Positions 8,550-16,060 of a stretch of DNA of 31,621 nt are shown here, in pieces. Source of the stretch: a virus; IMG/VR virus record IMGVR_UViG_3300027801_002086, positions 1 through 31,621 of that record. One strand, written 5' to 3'. The notes under the pieces were generated by a model. The model saw only the letters and a list, made by a program, of their open reading frames with translations, made no database searches and was not told the DNA's origin. The stretch's first letter is position 1, and each line of letters begins with the position of its first letter. The position numbers and the translations under genes are program-made.

Positions 8550-8569
8550 GATAAATACTACAAAGTATT
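8550..8569 (+). promoter_or_regulatory. Late promoter GATAAATA with overlapping dyad
   Basis: GATAAATA at 8550-8557, predicted start near 8563. An inverted repeat, AATACT (8554-8559) and AGTATT (8564-8569) around an ACAA loop, overlaps the motif and the start point. Drives the kinase gene at 8587. Confidence 0.6.
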
Positions 8570-8586
8570 AGTTTCGGGAATATATT

Positions 8587-9297
8587 ATGTTTGTAAATGA
8601 AATAATCAATCAAGTAGAAGAGGGAGTATATGACCCTCATATCTTTAAAGCAGTGTTTATGGCTGGTGGACCAGGAAGTGGTAAAAGTTATATAGCAAAG
8701 TCAAGAATATTAAAAGGCGGTGGTTTAAAAATAGTAAATTCAGATGATATATTTGAATACAAGATGAAAAAAGCAGGACTAGACCATGGTGACCCAGATA
8801 CAATATACAGTCCGCAAGGACAAGAAATTCGTAATAACGCTAAAGAGTTGACAGGTAGAATGGAACAACGATATTTAGATGGCAGATTAGGTCTTATTAT
8901 TGATGGAACAGGCAGAGATGTAGATAAAATTGCTCGTGCTAAAGAAAAATTAGTTACGATGGGTTATTCATGTATCATGGTCTTTGTTAACACCAGTTTA
9001 GATATAGCACAAGAAAGAAATTTAGAGAGAGAACGAGTTTTACCAGCAGACGAAGTTGAAAAAATGTGGAATGCAGTTCAAAATAATATGATGAAATTTC
9101 AACAGTTGTTTGGTGATGGCAAATTTCAAATCGTTGATAACAACGGTGGACTAGAAGACCCAGAGAGAGCAGAAAACTTTCGTAAGGTTGAGAAAAACAT
9201 TACAGCGTTCATATCTCGCCCACCATCAAATCGTTATGCTAAGAAATGGATTGATACAGAGACAAGAAAAAAGAATGCAACTAATCAACAGGAATAA
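8587..9297 (+). CDS. P-loop kinase, zeta-toxin/polynucleotide-kinase-like (236 aa)
   Basis: Residues 27-34 are a Walker A motif (GGPGSGKS), followed by NSDD (51-54) in the substrate-site position used by zeta toxins and polynucleotide kinases. IIDGTGR (104-110) is the Walker B-type strand, and the Arg-rich segment ERNLERERVLP (143-153) fits the lid that covers ATP. The fold transfers a phosphate from ATP to a small or nucleic-acid substrate; which one cannot be told. Zeta toxins phosphorylate UDP-N-acetylglucosamine, whereas phage relatives may repair RNA or DNA ends. No antitoxin gene lies next to it, which argues against a toxin-antitoxin pair. Confidence 0.8.
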   Translation: MFVNEIINQVEEGVYDPHIFKAVFMAGGPGSGKSYIAKSRILKGGGLKIVNSDDIFEYKMKKAGLDHGDPDTIYSPQGQEIRNNAKELTGRMEQRYLDGRLGLIIDGTGRDVDKIARAKEKLVTMGYSCIMVFVNTSLDIAQERNLERERVLPADEVEKMWNAVQNNMMKFQQLFGDGKFQIVDNNGGLEDPERAENFRKVEKNITAFISRPPSNRYAKKWIDTETRKKNATNQQE

Positions 9298-9306
9298 TAG
9301 ATAAAA

Positions 9307-10164
9307 ATGGCAATAATAGATAAACTGGCCGAATATAGAAAAGAAATAGATTTAGATTTTATAAAAAAGACACACGTTCATTATTGTACTCCTTGTTACG
9401 CAGGACAAATTTCAGAACCATATTTCAGGTCATGGACTAAAGGTCACATGATGTTTACGAAATATCAAATTCCCTATACATTAACAACATCAGCAAACGA
9501 AAGTTTAATATCACGTGCAAGATGCCATATGGTAGCCTATTTTATGGCTAATCCAGAAGCAACTCATATGATGTTTATAGATGCAGATATTAACTTTGAT
9601 GCACTTGATATATTACATATGCTACAACATGATAAAGATGTTATTGTTGGCGCATATCCAAAAAAAGAATTAGATTGGGCATCTATTAAAGAGGCATCAG
9701 AAAAAGATGGCGTAGATGTCGGTGAACTCAAAGATGCAGGTTCAAATTATGCCATGAATCCAGACTGGGATTATAACGAAGAAACTGACAAACGTAAATT
9801 GCATATTGAAGATGGATTAGTAAGACTTAAAGATGCCGCAACAGGCTTCATGCTTATTAAACGAAGTGTCATAGAAAAAATGGTAGAGTCTTATCCTGAA
9901 TTGTATTTCAATAATGATTTAAGATTTGAAAAAGAATTTGCAAAGTGGACATATCTATTTTTTGATTGTATGCATGAAGAAGATACAAAGAGATATCTTA
10001 GTGAAGATTATGCATTTTGTAGAAGATGGCAAAAACTAGGTGGAGAGATTTGGTTAGACCCACTTGTTAAACTAGACCATATTGGACATTATACATTTAA
10101 CGGAAATATTAGTAAGATGTTTTATTCTTCTACTTCTTCAAGTGATGAAGATTTGAAAAGTTAA
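9307..10164 (+). CDS. GT-A type glycosyltransferase (285 aa)
   Basis: The protein has the layout of a GT-A glycosyltransferase. The metal/nucleotide-sugar motif is Asp92-Ala-Asp94 in MMFIDADINF. Downstream come GAYPKKE (about 115-121), an acceptor-loop segment DAATGFMLIKRSVIEKM (177-192), and SEDYAFCRRWQKLGG (232-246), where Glu233-Asp234 occupy the usual catalytic ED position. His258 and His261 could complete the metal site. It would move a sugar from an activated donor to phage DNA, a virion protein or a host surface glycan. It lies ten bases after the kinase gene and probably shares its transcript. Confidence 0.8.
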   Translation: MAIIDKLAEYRKEIDLDFIKKTHVHYCTPCYAGQISEPYFRSWTKGHMMFTKYQIPYTLTTSANESLISRARCHMVAYFMANPEATHMMFIDADINFDALDILHMLQHDKDVIVGAYPKKELDWASIKEASEKDGVDVGELKDAGSNYAMNPDWDYNEETDKRKLHIEDGLVRLKDAATGFMLIKRSVIEKMVESYPELYFNNDLRFEKEFAKWTYLFFDCMHEEDTKRYLSEDYAFCRRWQKLGGEIWLDPLVKLDHIGHYTFNGNISKMFYSSTSSSDEDLKS

Positions 10165-10177
10165 GTTATCCCCACAG

Positions 10178-10185
10178 TATAAATA
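10178..10185 (+). promoter_or_regulatory. Late promoter, TATAAATA
   Basis: Exact late consensus. By T4 spacing the transcript would begin at about 10191, the first base of the next start codon, implying a leaderless message. Confidence 0.6.
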
Positions 10186-10190
10186 ATCGT

Positions 10191-10649
10191 ATGCAAGAAG
10201 AAATACAAAAATGGATAGAGAATTTCGTCACCAAACCTAATAAACTATTAAATGGTTTTCCGCCATGTCCTTATGCAAGGACAGCCCTCATCAAATATGT
10301 AGAAACTGACCACTTGAATATGTTATTCGATATTCTTGAAAATTGGGATGATGACGTACAAGTAGTAGTTCTTCATACACCAACAGAGAATTACACACCT
10401 GAGGGCCTTCAATTTGTCGTAAAGAAATTTAATGAAATAGCAATGCGAAAAGATATTGTTGCATTAGAAGACCATCCAGATGATGTAGAAGATGTGAATG
10501 GCGTTAAAATGAACTTTGGTAAATGTATTATAGTCTTGGTACAACGATTAAGTAAGATAAATGAAGCCAGTCATCTACTTAAAGAAAAAGGGTATTATGA
10601 TGTATGGAGTAAAGAGAATTTAGATGATGTAGTTAACTGGAGAGAGTAA
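10191..10649 (+). CDS. Unknown protein with CPYAR motif (152 aa)
   Basis: Not assigned to a family. An N-terminal helix is followed by GFPPCPYARTALI (residues about 22-34), whose Cys-Pro-Tyr-Ala pattern looks functional. A central strand VQVVVLHTP and a second KCIIVLVQ alternate with helices, suggesting a compact alpha/beta enzyme or cofactor-binding domain. It overlaps the next gene by one base and forms a three-gene operon with a GNAT-like protein and an amidinotransferase, so it probably acts in the same pathway. No ribosome binding site precedes the ATG. Confidence 0.75.
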   Translation: MQEEIQKWIENFVTKPNKLLNGFPPCPYARTALIKYVETDHLNMLFDILENWDDDVQVVVLHTPTENYTPEGLQFVVKKFNEIAMRKDIVALEDHPDDVEDVNGVKMNFGKCIIVLVQRLSKINEASHLLKEKGYYDVWSKENLDDVVNWRE

Positions 10650-11131
10650 TGAGTTATTCGTATGCTAGAATTAACCTAGACAACACAAATTATAAAAAAA
10701 TAGAGAATTACCAGATTTTACCTAATCCTGACCCTAATCAACTTAATGAGATATACTATAAGTATTGTCGCTATCATAAGTTCAATAGTGTCATGCCAAT
10801 CTTCGATAGTGAATATGAAGATAATGAAGTTATAGGATATTATGACGGAGATATATTAGTTGCATTTTCCCTTATAGCACGTTACGATAGAGAGAATGCA
10901 GAAGCAGTACAATTTGCTTGGGACTATGTTAATCCTAAAATGTTTCTAGGTCTTTCAAGTTTAAGAAACGAATGTGCATTTTATAAAGAACAAGGATTTA
11001 AATATCTTTATATTGGCGGTGCAGATGCGTATAAAAATCAAATAGACGGACTTGAAATAATGACGCCAGTTTCTTGGATAGATGACAGATGGACAATAGA
11101 CGGATTTGAGAAAGTGCCAGGTATAGAGTAA
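10649..11131 (+). CDS. GNAT-fold protein resembling aminoacyl-tRNA-protein transferase C-terminus (160 aa)
   Basis: The stretch from about residue 68 (VIGYYDGDILVAFSLI, then FLGLSSLRNECAFYKEQG and FKYLYIGG) follows the strand-helix plan of the C-terminal GNAT-fold domain of arginyl/leucyl-tRNA-protein transferases (Ate/Bpt type), in which a YLYLG-like strand closes the site. The N-terminal zinc/cysteine region of those enzymes is absent, so it may be a different GNAT acyltransferase. It overlaps both neighbours by one base (TAATG), sitting between the CPYAR protein and the amidinotransferase. The exact substrate is unknown. The link to N-degron tagging is a hypothesis. Confidence 0.6.
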   Translation: MSYSYARINLDNTNYKKIENYQILPNPDPNQLNEIYYKYCRYHKFNSVMPIFDSEYEDNEVIGYYDGDILVAFSLIARYDRENAEAVQFAWDYVNPKMFLGLSSLRNECAFYKEQGFKYLYIGGADAYKNQIDGLEIMTPVSWIDDRWTIDGFEKVPGIE

Positions 11132-12321
11132 TGGCAAAAATTGTACCAAATTCCTATAATGGATGGGATCCATTAAAACAAGTTATTTTAGGTTCTTGTT
11201 ATACACCAGATTTCTTTGAAGATGTCAAAGATAAAAAACTACGTGACCTATTACAAAAACTCTTATGGGAAACACAAGAAGACTTACTTGGTTTTAAGAA
11301 GATGCTAAATGATGCAGGCGTTGATGCATTGCAACTTCCAAATAATACCAGTGTATTAGATTTAAATAAACAATACACAAGTGTTAATGAAATCTATGAT
11401 GAACAAGCAGATAAAAATTGGAACTATTGGTTAACACAACGAGGTGGAATACCAAAACCAGCAATCGCACCTAGAGACCAACTCATCACATACGGCAATA
11501 AATTATCAATGACAGGACATGACCCTGCAGGAAGAGATTTCTTTCTTGAAAATGATTGGATAGATAAAGAAAACTTTGATACTAGATTGGTGGATGAACA
11601 CGACTTCATGACGTTAGGACCATTAGAACCAACAAAGTATAATTTTGATGGTCGAAATATGAAATGGGATAATAGATTTATTGAAGGAACTAATGAATAT
11701 GCTCAATATCGAAATATGTCGTGGGGTTATCAAGCACCAAGTGTAACTCGTGTGGGAGATACATTAGTTGTTGATGAGATAGAAGTATCAAACTTGGGCG
11801 AATACTTACGTAAAGAATATCCACAGTTTAAGCAAACTCATCACGCAATGGGTGGGCATAATGATGGTGTATTTTGTCCTGTAAAGCCAGGAGCAATTAT
11901 CACTACAGACGAGAGAACTAACTACTCAGATACTTTTCCTGGATGGGATGTTCATGTCATTAGAAATTCATATCAAATAAAGAATGTTGGCAACTGGAAC
12001 AAACAACGTATTGGCGTAGGCGGTGAATGGTGGACACCAGAACGTGAAAGTAATACAGCATATGTTAAATTTATAGATGAGTGGTTAACTGATTGGGTAG
12101 GCGAGGTGAATGAAACAGAATTCGAAGTCAACATGTTGGTTATCAACCCTAATCTTGTCTTTTGTACGAACTACAATGAGGGCGTGTTTAACTTTCTTAA
12201 GAGTATAGATGTTGAACCTGTTATTATGCCATTTAGACATCGTTTCTTCTGGGACGCTGGATTACACTGCTTAACCCTAGATACTGTCAGAGAAGGCGGA
12301 ATGCAGTCGTATTTTAAGTAA
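11131..12321 (+). CDS. Amidinotransferase-family (pentein) enzyme (396 aa)
   Basis: Member of the guanidine-modifying pentein superfamily that includes glycine/arginine amidinotransferases and arginine deiminase. The opening VPNSYNGWDPLKQVILG is typical of amidinotransferases. Putative catalytic residues are visible: Arg115-Asp116 in APRD, His243 and Asp245 in GGHND, and Cys380 in GLHCLTLDTVREGG near the C-terminus. The family attacks the guanidinium carbon of arginine through the Cys, then either transfers the amidino group to an amine or hydrolyses it. Length fits amidinotransferases (about 350-420). It is the third gene of a coupled operon (10191-12321). Substrate and product cannot be read from the sequence. 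Confidence 0.85.
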   Translation: MAKIVPNSYNGWDPLKQVILGSCYTPDFFEDVKDKKLRDLLQKLLWETQEDLLGFKKMLNDAGVDALQLPNNTSVLDLNKQYTSVNEIYDEQADKNWNYWLTQRGGIPKPAIAPRDQLITYGNKLSMTGHDPAGRDFFLENDWIDKENFDTRLVDEHDFMTLGPLEPTKYNFDGRNMKWDNRFIEGTNEYAQYRNMSWGYQAPSVTRVGDTLVVDEIEVSNLGEYLRKEYPQFKQTHHAMGGHNDGVFCPVKPGAIITTDERTNYSDTFPGWDVHVIRNSYQIKNVGNWNKQRIGVGGEWWTPERESNTAYVKFIDEWLTDWVGEVNETEFEVNMLVINPNLVFCTNYNEGVFNFLKSIDVEPVIMPFRHRFFWDAGLHCLTLDTVREGGMQSYFK

Positions 12322-12340
12322 TAATTAGATGATTTAAGTA

Positions 12341-12369
12341 TTGCTTATTGTTTCCATATATGTTATACT
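12341..12369 (+). promoter_or_regulatory. Sigma70-type promoter
   Basis: TTGCTT at 12341-12346 and TATACT at 12364-12369 with a 17-base spacer, ahead of the YggX gene at 12400. Confidence 0.55.
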
Positions 12370-12399
12370 TACTGTAATGAATATTATGGAGAATAGCAA

Positions 12400-12687
12400 A
12401 TGAGTTATGCTGAAACATTTAAACAACGCAACGTCTTCTGTTTGAAATATAACAAAGAAATGCCCGCACTCTTTCAAGCACCTTTTCCGGGTGCAGAAGG
12501 AACAAAAATCTTAGAAAACATATCAGCACAAGCATGGCAAGAATGGCTTGAGATGCAGACTATGTTTATTAATGAAAATCAATTAAACATGATGGACAGT
12601 GAGGCTAGAGTTTTCTTGGGAGAACGAAGAAATGAATTTCTTTTTGAAGGTGGTAAGAAAATGGAACCACCAACACCTCTAGATTAG
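12400..12687 (+). CDS. yggX: YggX-family Fe(II) trafficking / oxidative protection protein (95 aa)
   Basis: The protein lines up along its length with bacterial YggX. Matching landmarks are the N-terminal NVFC (Cys14), the segment FQAPFPGAEGTKILENIS, the AWQEWLEMQTMFINENQLNMM block, and the terminal FLFEGG. YggX is a small cytoplasmic protein linked to iron handling and protection of Fe-S enzymes from superoxide and peroxide. Length is normal for the family (about 90). The gene follows its own sigma70-type promoter and is trailed by a thioesterase and an epimerase. A phage copy could protect Fe-S proteins, perhaps including the ferredoxin encoded at 15716, during infection. Confidence 0.88.
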   Translation: MSYAETFKQRNVFCLKYNKEMPALFQAPFPGAEGTKILENISAQAWQEWLEMQTMFINENQLNMMDSEARVFLGERRNEFLFEGGKKMEPPTPLD

Positions 12688-12693
12688 ATATCA

Positions 12694-13098
12694 ATGAAAA
12701 CATTAGTGTACAAATTATATACTGGTGGTGCTATGGTCAATGGACATGGTAGTGTTTATGGTGGATGGATATTTGATATATTAGATAGAGCAGGACTTGT
12801 CTGGGTAAATGAAAACATAACGAGTAAGATGGGTGATAGCACGGCAGCCGCAACGAGTACAGCAACAGTAAAATTTCATAATGCAGTTATGCCCTATGGA
12901 TTTGTTGAGGCGTATGCGGAATGTAGTGACATCTCAGTAGGCAATATTACTGTTGATGTTGAACTGTATTATAGAGAACAGGATAGTACTGTTTCAGAAC
13001 TAGCCACAAGTGGCTCACTTTCATTTAGTTTAGTAGACAGAAATACACGAAAACTAGTAAGAGTTTCTAGGGAGATAATAGATGCAATCAAAGGGTAA
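12694..13098 (+). CDS. Hot-dog acyl-CoA thioesterase, YciA-like (134 aa)
   Basis: The N-terminus carries the YciA-type signature NGHGSVYGGWIFDILDRAG, in which Asp31 corresponds to the catalytic aspartate of hot-dog thioesterases. A beta-rich remainder (ATSTATVKFHNAVMPYGFV, then VGNITVDVELYYRE) completes a single hot-dog domain. Such enzymes cleave acyl-CoA to free acid and CoA in the cytoplasm and act as oligomers. The start lacks a clear ribosome binding site. Its last 17 bases overlap the epimerase start, so the pair is co-translated. Confidence 0.82.
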   Translation: MKTLVYKLYTGGAMVNGHGSVYGGWIFDILDRAGLVWVNENITSKMGDSTAAATSTATVKFHNAVMPYGFVEAYAECSDISVGNITVDVELYYREQDSTVSELATSGSLSFSLVDRNTRKLVRVSREIIDAIKG

Positions 13099-13987
13099 AG
13101 TATTAGTAACAGGTGGAACAGGTTTTATAGGTACTGAATTAGTAGAACAATTGTACGTTAAAGGATATGAAATCACTATTTTAGATAGAAATCCACAGCC
13201 AATTGGACTAGACCATGTAAGATATATAGAGGGCGACTTATCTAATGCCGCAAGATGTGTGATGGCATGTGCTAATCAAGATTATGTCATTCACTTGGCT
13301 GCCAAAGCCAGAATTCCTGAGAGTTTTATAAATCCTGATGAATACTTTGATAGCAATGTAGTAGGCTCAAGAAACATATTAACTGCCGCTAGTGCTGTTG
13401 GTGTTAGAAAATTTGTATATGCTGGTTCAAGTTCAGTATATGGAAACAACACAGCACCTAATAAACCTAATCACAAACCAGACCCACTCAATTATTACGC
13501 AATGTCAAAATTATTTGGCGAACACTTATGTAAACAATACAAGATTATGTTTGGTTTGAACTATAACATCTTACGATTCTTTACTGTGTATTCAGAAAAT
13601 CAACCAACTTCTTTATTGTTTGGAAAGTTTGCTCAAATGGTCAAAAATGGTGAACCAGTAACTATTCATGGTGATGGTGAATTCAGAAGAGATTATATTC
13701 ATGTGTCTGATGTTGCAAAAGCATGTATTGCCAGTATGGAAAGTAAAGTTAAGAATGATACATTCAATGTAGGTACTGGAAATAATATATCAGTAAATGC
13801 AGTTGTTGAGATATTAAAGAAATATGCACCAGACTTAGTAGCAACCAATATAGATAAGCCAAGAGGATATGCACCAGAAACATTAGCAGACATTAGTAAG
13901 ACTAAAAACTTATTACATTGGTCACCAGAGATTGAGATAGTTCCTGGCATTAATGCTATGTTTGAAGAAATATTTAAAAATGAATAA
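13082..13987 (+). CDS. NAD-dependent sugar epimerase/dehydratase, extended SDR (301 aa)
   Basis: Extended short-chain dehydrogenase of the UDP-sugar epimerase type. GGTGFIG at 11-17 binds NAD, Asp35 ends the second strand, HLAAKA (71-76) and SSSVYG (116-121) line the active site, and Tyr139-x-x-x-Lys143 (YAMSK) is the catalytic pair. The C-terminal part (RRDYIHVSDVAKA and FNVGTGNNISV) is the sugar-nucleotide-binding half. It would interconvert or dehydrate a nucleotide sugar and could supply the glycosyltransferase at 9307. Length is typical (about 300-330). Confidence 0.88.
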   Translation: MQSKGKVLVTGGTGFIGTELVEQLYVKGYEITILDRNPQPIGLDHVRYIEGDLSNAARCVMACANQDYVIHLAAKARIPESFINPDEYFDSNVVGSRNILTAASAVGVRKFVYAGSSSVYGNNTAPNKPNHKPDPLNYYAMSKLFGEHLCKQYKIMFGLNYNILRFFTVYSENQPTSLLFGKFAQMVKNGEPVTIHGDGEFRRDYIHVSDVAKACIASMESKVKNDTFNVGTGNNISVNAVVEILKKYAPDLVATNIDKPRGYAPETLADISKTKNLLHWSPEIEIVPGINAMFEEIFKNE

Positions 13988-13990
13988 ATA
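13983..13990 (+). promoter_or_regulatory. Late promoter, AATAAATA
   Basis: Matches NATAAATA and overlaps the epimerase stop codon. Predicted start is near 13996, just before the AAGGA site and ATG (14018) of the deformylase. Confidence 0.5.
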
Positions 13991-14017
13991 TTACAGTATA
14001 TCAACAAGGAATAAAAG

Positions 14018-14446
14018 ATGAAATTAGTAGATAAAGATGACAAAATATTAAAGATGGTATGTGATGAACATATCATTTCGGAGCATTCTGAACCTTTAGT
14101 ATACGATATGATTGTAGCAATGAAAGAACATGATGCTATTGGTCTTGCCGCACCACAAGTCGGAGACAATACCGCATTGATGGTAATCGGACACGAAGAC
14201 AATGGGTATGTTGTATGTATAAACCCAACGTGGGAAGTAGCAGAAGATAGTGAATATGAAGAATTCTTAGAAGGATGTGTAAGTTTTCCTGGTTTGCAAT
14301 TAAAAATAACTAGGCACAATAGTATCATAGGGACATTTACAAATCTACAAGGAGAGAGAAAGTCAACAACATTTGTTGGAGTATGGGCACAAGCATTTCA
14401 ACACGAATGCGACCATCTAAACGGCATTACGTTTGATACTCTATAA
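14018..14446 (+). CDS. def: Peptide deformylase (142 aa)
   Basis: Removes the formyl group from N-terminal formyl-methionine of new proteins. All three family motifs are present: GLAAPQVG (42-49), EGCVSFPG (85-92, metal ligand Cys87) and QHECDHLNG (128-136, ligands His129 and His133 with catalytic Glu130). The C-terminal helix of the roughly 170-residue bacterial enzyme is missing, a shortening also known in cyanophage deformylases. It has a late-type promoter and a clear AAGGA site. Its stop overlaps the start of the SGNH gene. Confidence 0.93.
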   Translation: MKLVDKDDKILKMVCDEHIISEHSEPLVYDMIVAMKEHDAIGLAAPQVGDNTALMVIGHEDNGYVVCINPTWEVAEDSEYEEFLEGCVSFPGLQLKITRHNSIIGTFTNLQGERKSTTFVGVWAQAFQHECDHLNGITFDTL

Positions 14447-15306
14447 TGAACTTTTCAGAATATACTCTAGTTAGTTTCGGAGATAGTTTTACGTTTGGAC
14501 AAGATGTTGTTCCAAAATATGATGGGCTTGTCGAGAATTTTCAACTAGCACAGAAGCAGTATAAGATAGATTGTAATAATTTATCATACACAAAGTTTAT
14601 TTCTGATAGTCTAGGTTTTAAAGATTCACTTAATTTCGGAACACTAGCGGCATCTAATGAGAGGTCATTGATGCACTTAGAAACATTTTTGCGTAATAAT
14701 CCAAAAAAGAAAGTATTTGTTTTATTCAACTTTACAAGTGCCTCTAGATTTTTAAATATTTTTCAAAAGGTAAAAGACTTCGAATATACATGTATTGATA
14801 TGCACCCTAATCTAGACCCAGAGAAAAGATATAGAGGAATAACACAAAGGTCTATAGAAGAGCAATATACTTATTGGAGAAATAGTGTACAGGATGTATA
14901 TGCTCATATAAGAGATAGAAGGAACCTATATTATCTTTTGAGTAGTTACAATGCACCACATGTCTCGTTTGATATTATAAATAACACTGACCAACATATA
15001 TTAAGAGATAACCCTATAAAATATATAGACACTCAGGAGGGGGCATTTAATGAGTTTATGTACAATGAAGAAGACTATATTTTTAAAGAAATGGATTTCT
15101 TTAATTCATATTATCAAGAGTTAGTTGATGATACTCCATTACTTTGTCATATTGGAGCAAAATGTATGGGTGGTAAAAATTTAAATCACTATTTGGTACA
15201 GAAAAGCGAATCAAATAAATCATCTTATGGTACTCATTGGAGTGCTGAGGGACATAGGAAAGCATCAAAGTTAATAGAAAAATTTATAAATGAGAGATAC
15301 AATTAG
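14446..15306 (+). CDS. SGNH-hydrolase-like protein (286 aa)
   Basis: Block I of SGNH/GDSL hydrolases is clear: VSFGDSFTFGQ with Ser14 as nucleophile. Block II Gly/Asn features appear in LNFGTLAASNE. Block V appears as HWSAEGH (264-270), where His264 would be the catalytic base; the Asp normally three residues before that His is replaced (Tyr-Gly-Thr-His). The middle of the protein is longer than in minimal family members. Such enzymes cleave esters, often acetyl groups on sugars, so it may modify host or virion glycans. No signal peptide is seen. The ATG overlaps the deformylase stop (TAATG). Confidence 0.78.
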   Translation: MNFSEYTLVSFGDSFTFGQDVVPKYDGLVENFQLAQKQYKIDCNNLSYTKFISDSLGFKDSLNFGTLAASNERSLMHLETFLRNNPKKKVFVLFNFTSASRFLNIFQKVKDFEYTCIDMHPNLDPEKRYRGITQRSIEEQYTYWRNSVQDVYAHIRDRRNLYYLLSSYNAPHVSFDIINNTDQHILRDNPIKYIDTQEGAFNEFMYNEEDYIFKEMDFFNSYYQELVDDTPLLCHIGAKCMGGKNLNHYLVQKSESNKSSYGTHWSAEGHRKASKLIEKFINERYN

Positions 15307-15319
15307 AAAGGAGTAAAAT

Positions 15320-15478
15320 ATGGACTTTATAACAAGTAGAATGAAAGAAAAAGCATCACATGGTGGACTAGGTTTAGTTGCAGTGGGATTGATTATACTT
15401 TTTCTAGGTAGTTGGGTCAACATAGCCGCTTATGCCGCTATTGCCTACGGTGCCTATCAAGTAATAAGTAAAGGATAA
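15320..15478 (+). CDS. Small membrane protein (52 aa)
   Basis: A short gene with a strong ribosome binding site (AAAGGAG, six bases before the ATG). The product begins MDFITSRMKEKASHGG, then has one long or two short hydrophobic segments (about 17-48: LGLVAVGLIILFLGSWV and AAYAAIAYGAYQV), and ends in SKG. This fits a small inner-membrane protein with a short basic N-terminus. I do not recognise its function. It lies between the SGNH gene and the promoter at 15493. Confidence 0.75.
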   Translation: MDFITSRMKEKASHGGLGLVAVGLIILFLGSWVNIAAYAAIAYGAYQVISKG

Positions 15479-15492
15479 AACGTTAAAATTTC

Positions 15493-15535
15493 TTGACAAA
15501 TGCGCCAGTTTGGGTTATAATATACCTAACTGGCG
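15493..15535 (+). promoter_or_regulatory. Consensus sigma70 promoter with flanking dyad
   Basis: TTGACA at 15493-15498 and TATAAT at 15516-15521 with a 17-base spacer: a perfect consensus. CGCCAGTT (15503-15510) and AACTGGCG (15528-15535) form a perfect 8-base inverted repeat centred on the -10 box, a plausible operator for a repressor. It drives the small basic protein and ferredoxin genes. Confidence 0.8.
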
Positions 15536-15554
15536 TAATTTATGGAATGTAGAC

Positions 15555-15710
15555 GTGAAAAAGAAAAGTAAAAAAAGAATTAGAAAACCAAAGATTAATA
15601 AAAGAAATCCTGTTGCAAAAGCACTGCGTACTCCCAAATTTCGAAGCCGAGTAGAACTGGATAGAAAGAAAGAGATGAAGACTACCGGTAAATATTTAGA
15701 TGAGGAATAG
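15555..15710 (+). CDS. Small basic conserved-type protein (51 aa)
   Basis: A very basic protein ([20 protein letters not shown], then [18 protein letters not shown]) resembling small RNPVAK-type proteins common in marine phages, whose function is unknown. The charge suggests binding to RNA, DNA or the ribosome. The frame opens further upstream to a TTG at 15510, but that lies inside the promoter, so GTG at 15555 is the likely start. It ends six bases before the ferredoxin gene and shares its transcript. Confidence 0.65.
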   Translation: MKKKSKKRIRKPKINKRNPVAKALRTPKFRSRVELDRKKEMKTTGKYLDEE

Positions 15711-15715
15711 ATGAG

Positions 15716-16060
15716 ATGGCGTATGTAGTAACACAAGATTGTATCAAGTGCAAGTACACGGACTGTGTAGAAGTATGTCCAGTAGACTGCTTTTATGAGG
15801 GTGAAGATTTTTTAGTAATTAATCCAGACGAATGCATTGATTGTGGTGTTTGTGAACCAGAATGTCCGGCGGATGCGATAATCGCCGATAATCATCCAAA
15901 GTTCACACAAAGACTTTTGGATATTAATGATAAGATGTCTCAGATATGGCCAGTTATCGTAGAACAGATTGAGCCCATGCCAGATGCAGATGCATGGAAC
16001 CCACAAAAGGGGTATAAAGAAGATAAAACACATTTATTAGATAAGTATGATAAAGAGTAG
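15716..16060 (+). CDS. fdxA: 7Fe ferredoxin ([3Fe-4S][4Fe-4S], FdxA type) (114 aa)
   Basis: Closely resembles Azotobacter vinelandii ferredoxin I over its length: [40 protein letters not shown] and [14 protein letters not shown]. By that comparison Cys9, Cys17 and Cys50 hold a [3Fe-4S] cluster; Cys21, Cys40, Cys43 and Cys46 hold a [4Fe-4S] cluster; Cys25 is the free cysteine. The C-terminal extension ([18 protein letters not shown]) is also conserved. It is a cytoplasmic one-electron carrier that could feed host or phage reductases. It overlaps the next gene by 14 bases if that gene starts at its first ATG. Confidence 0.93.
   Translation: MAYVVTQDCIKCKYTDCVEVCPVDCFYEGEDFLVINPDECIDCGVCEPECPADAIIADNHPKFTQRLLDINDKMSQIWPVIVEQIEPMPDADAWNPQKGYKEDKTHLLDKYDKE

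Noticed and set aside
8587-9297. Zeta toxin of a toxin-antitoxin system
   Set aside because: No epsilon-like antitoxin gene adjoins it; a general P-loop kinase call is safer.
15510-15554. TTG start at 15510 for the small basic protein
   Set aside because: It lies between the -35 and -10 of a perfect promoter, so a transcript from that promoter would not include it. GTG 15555 is preferred.
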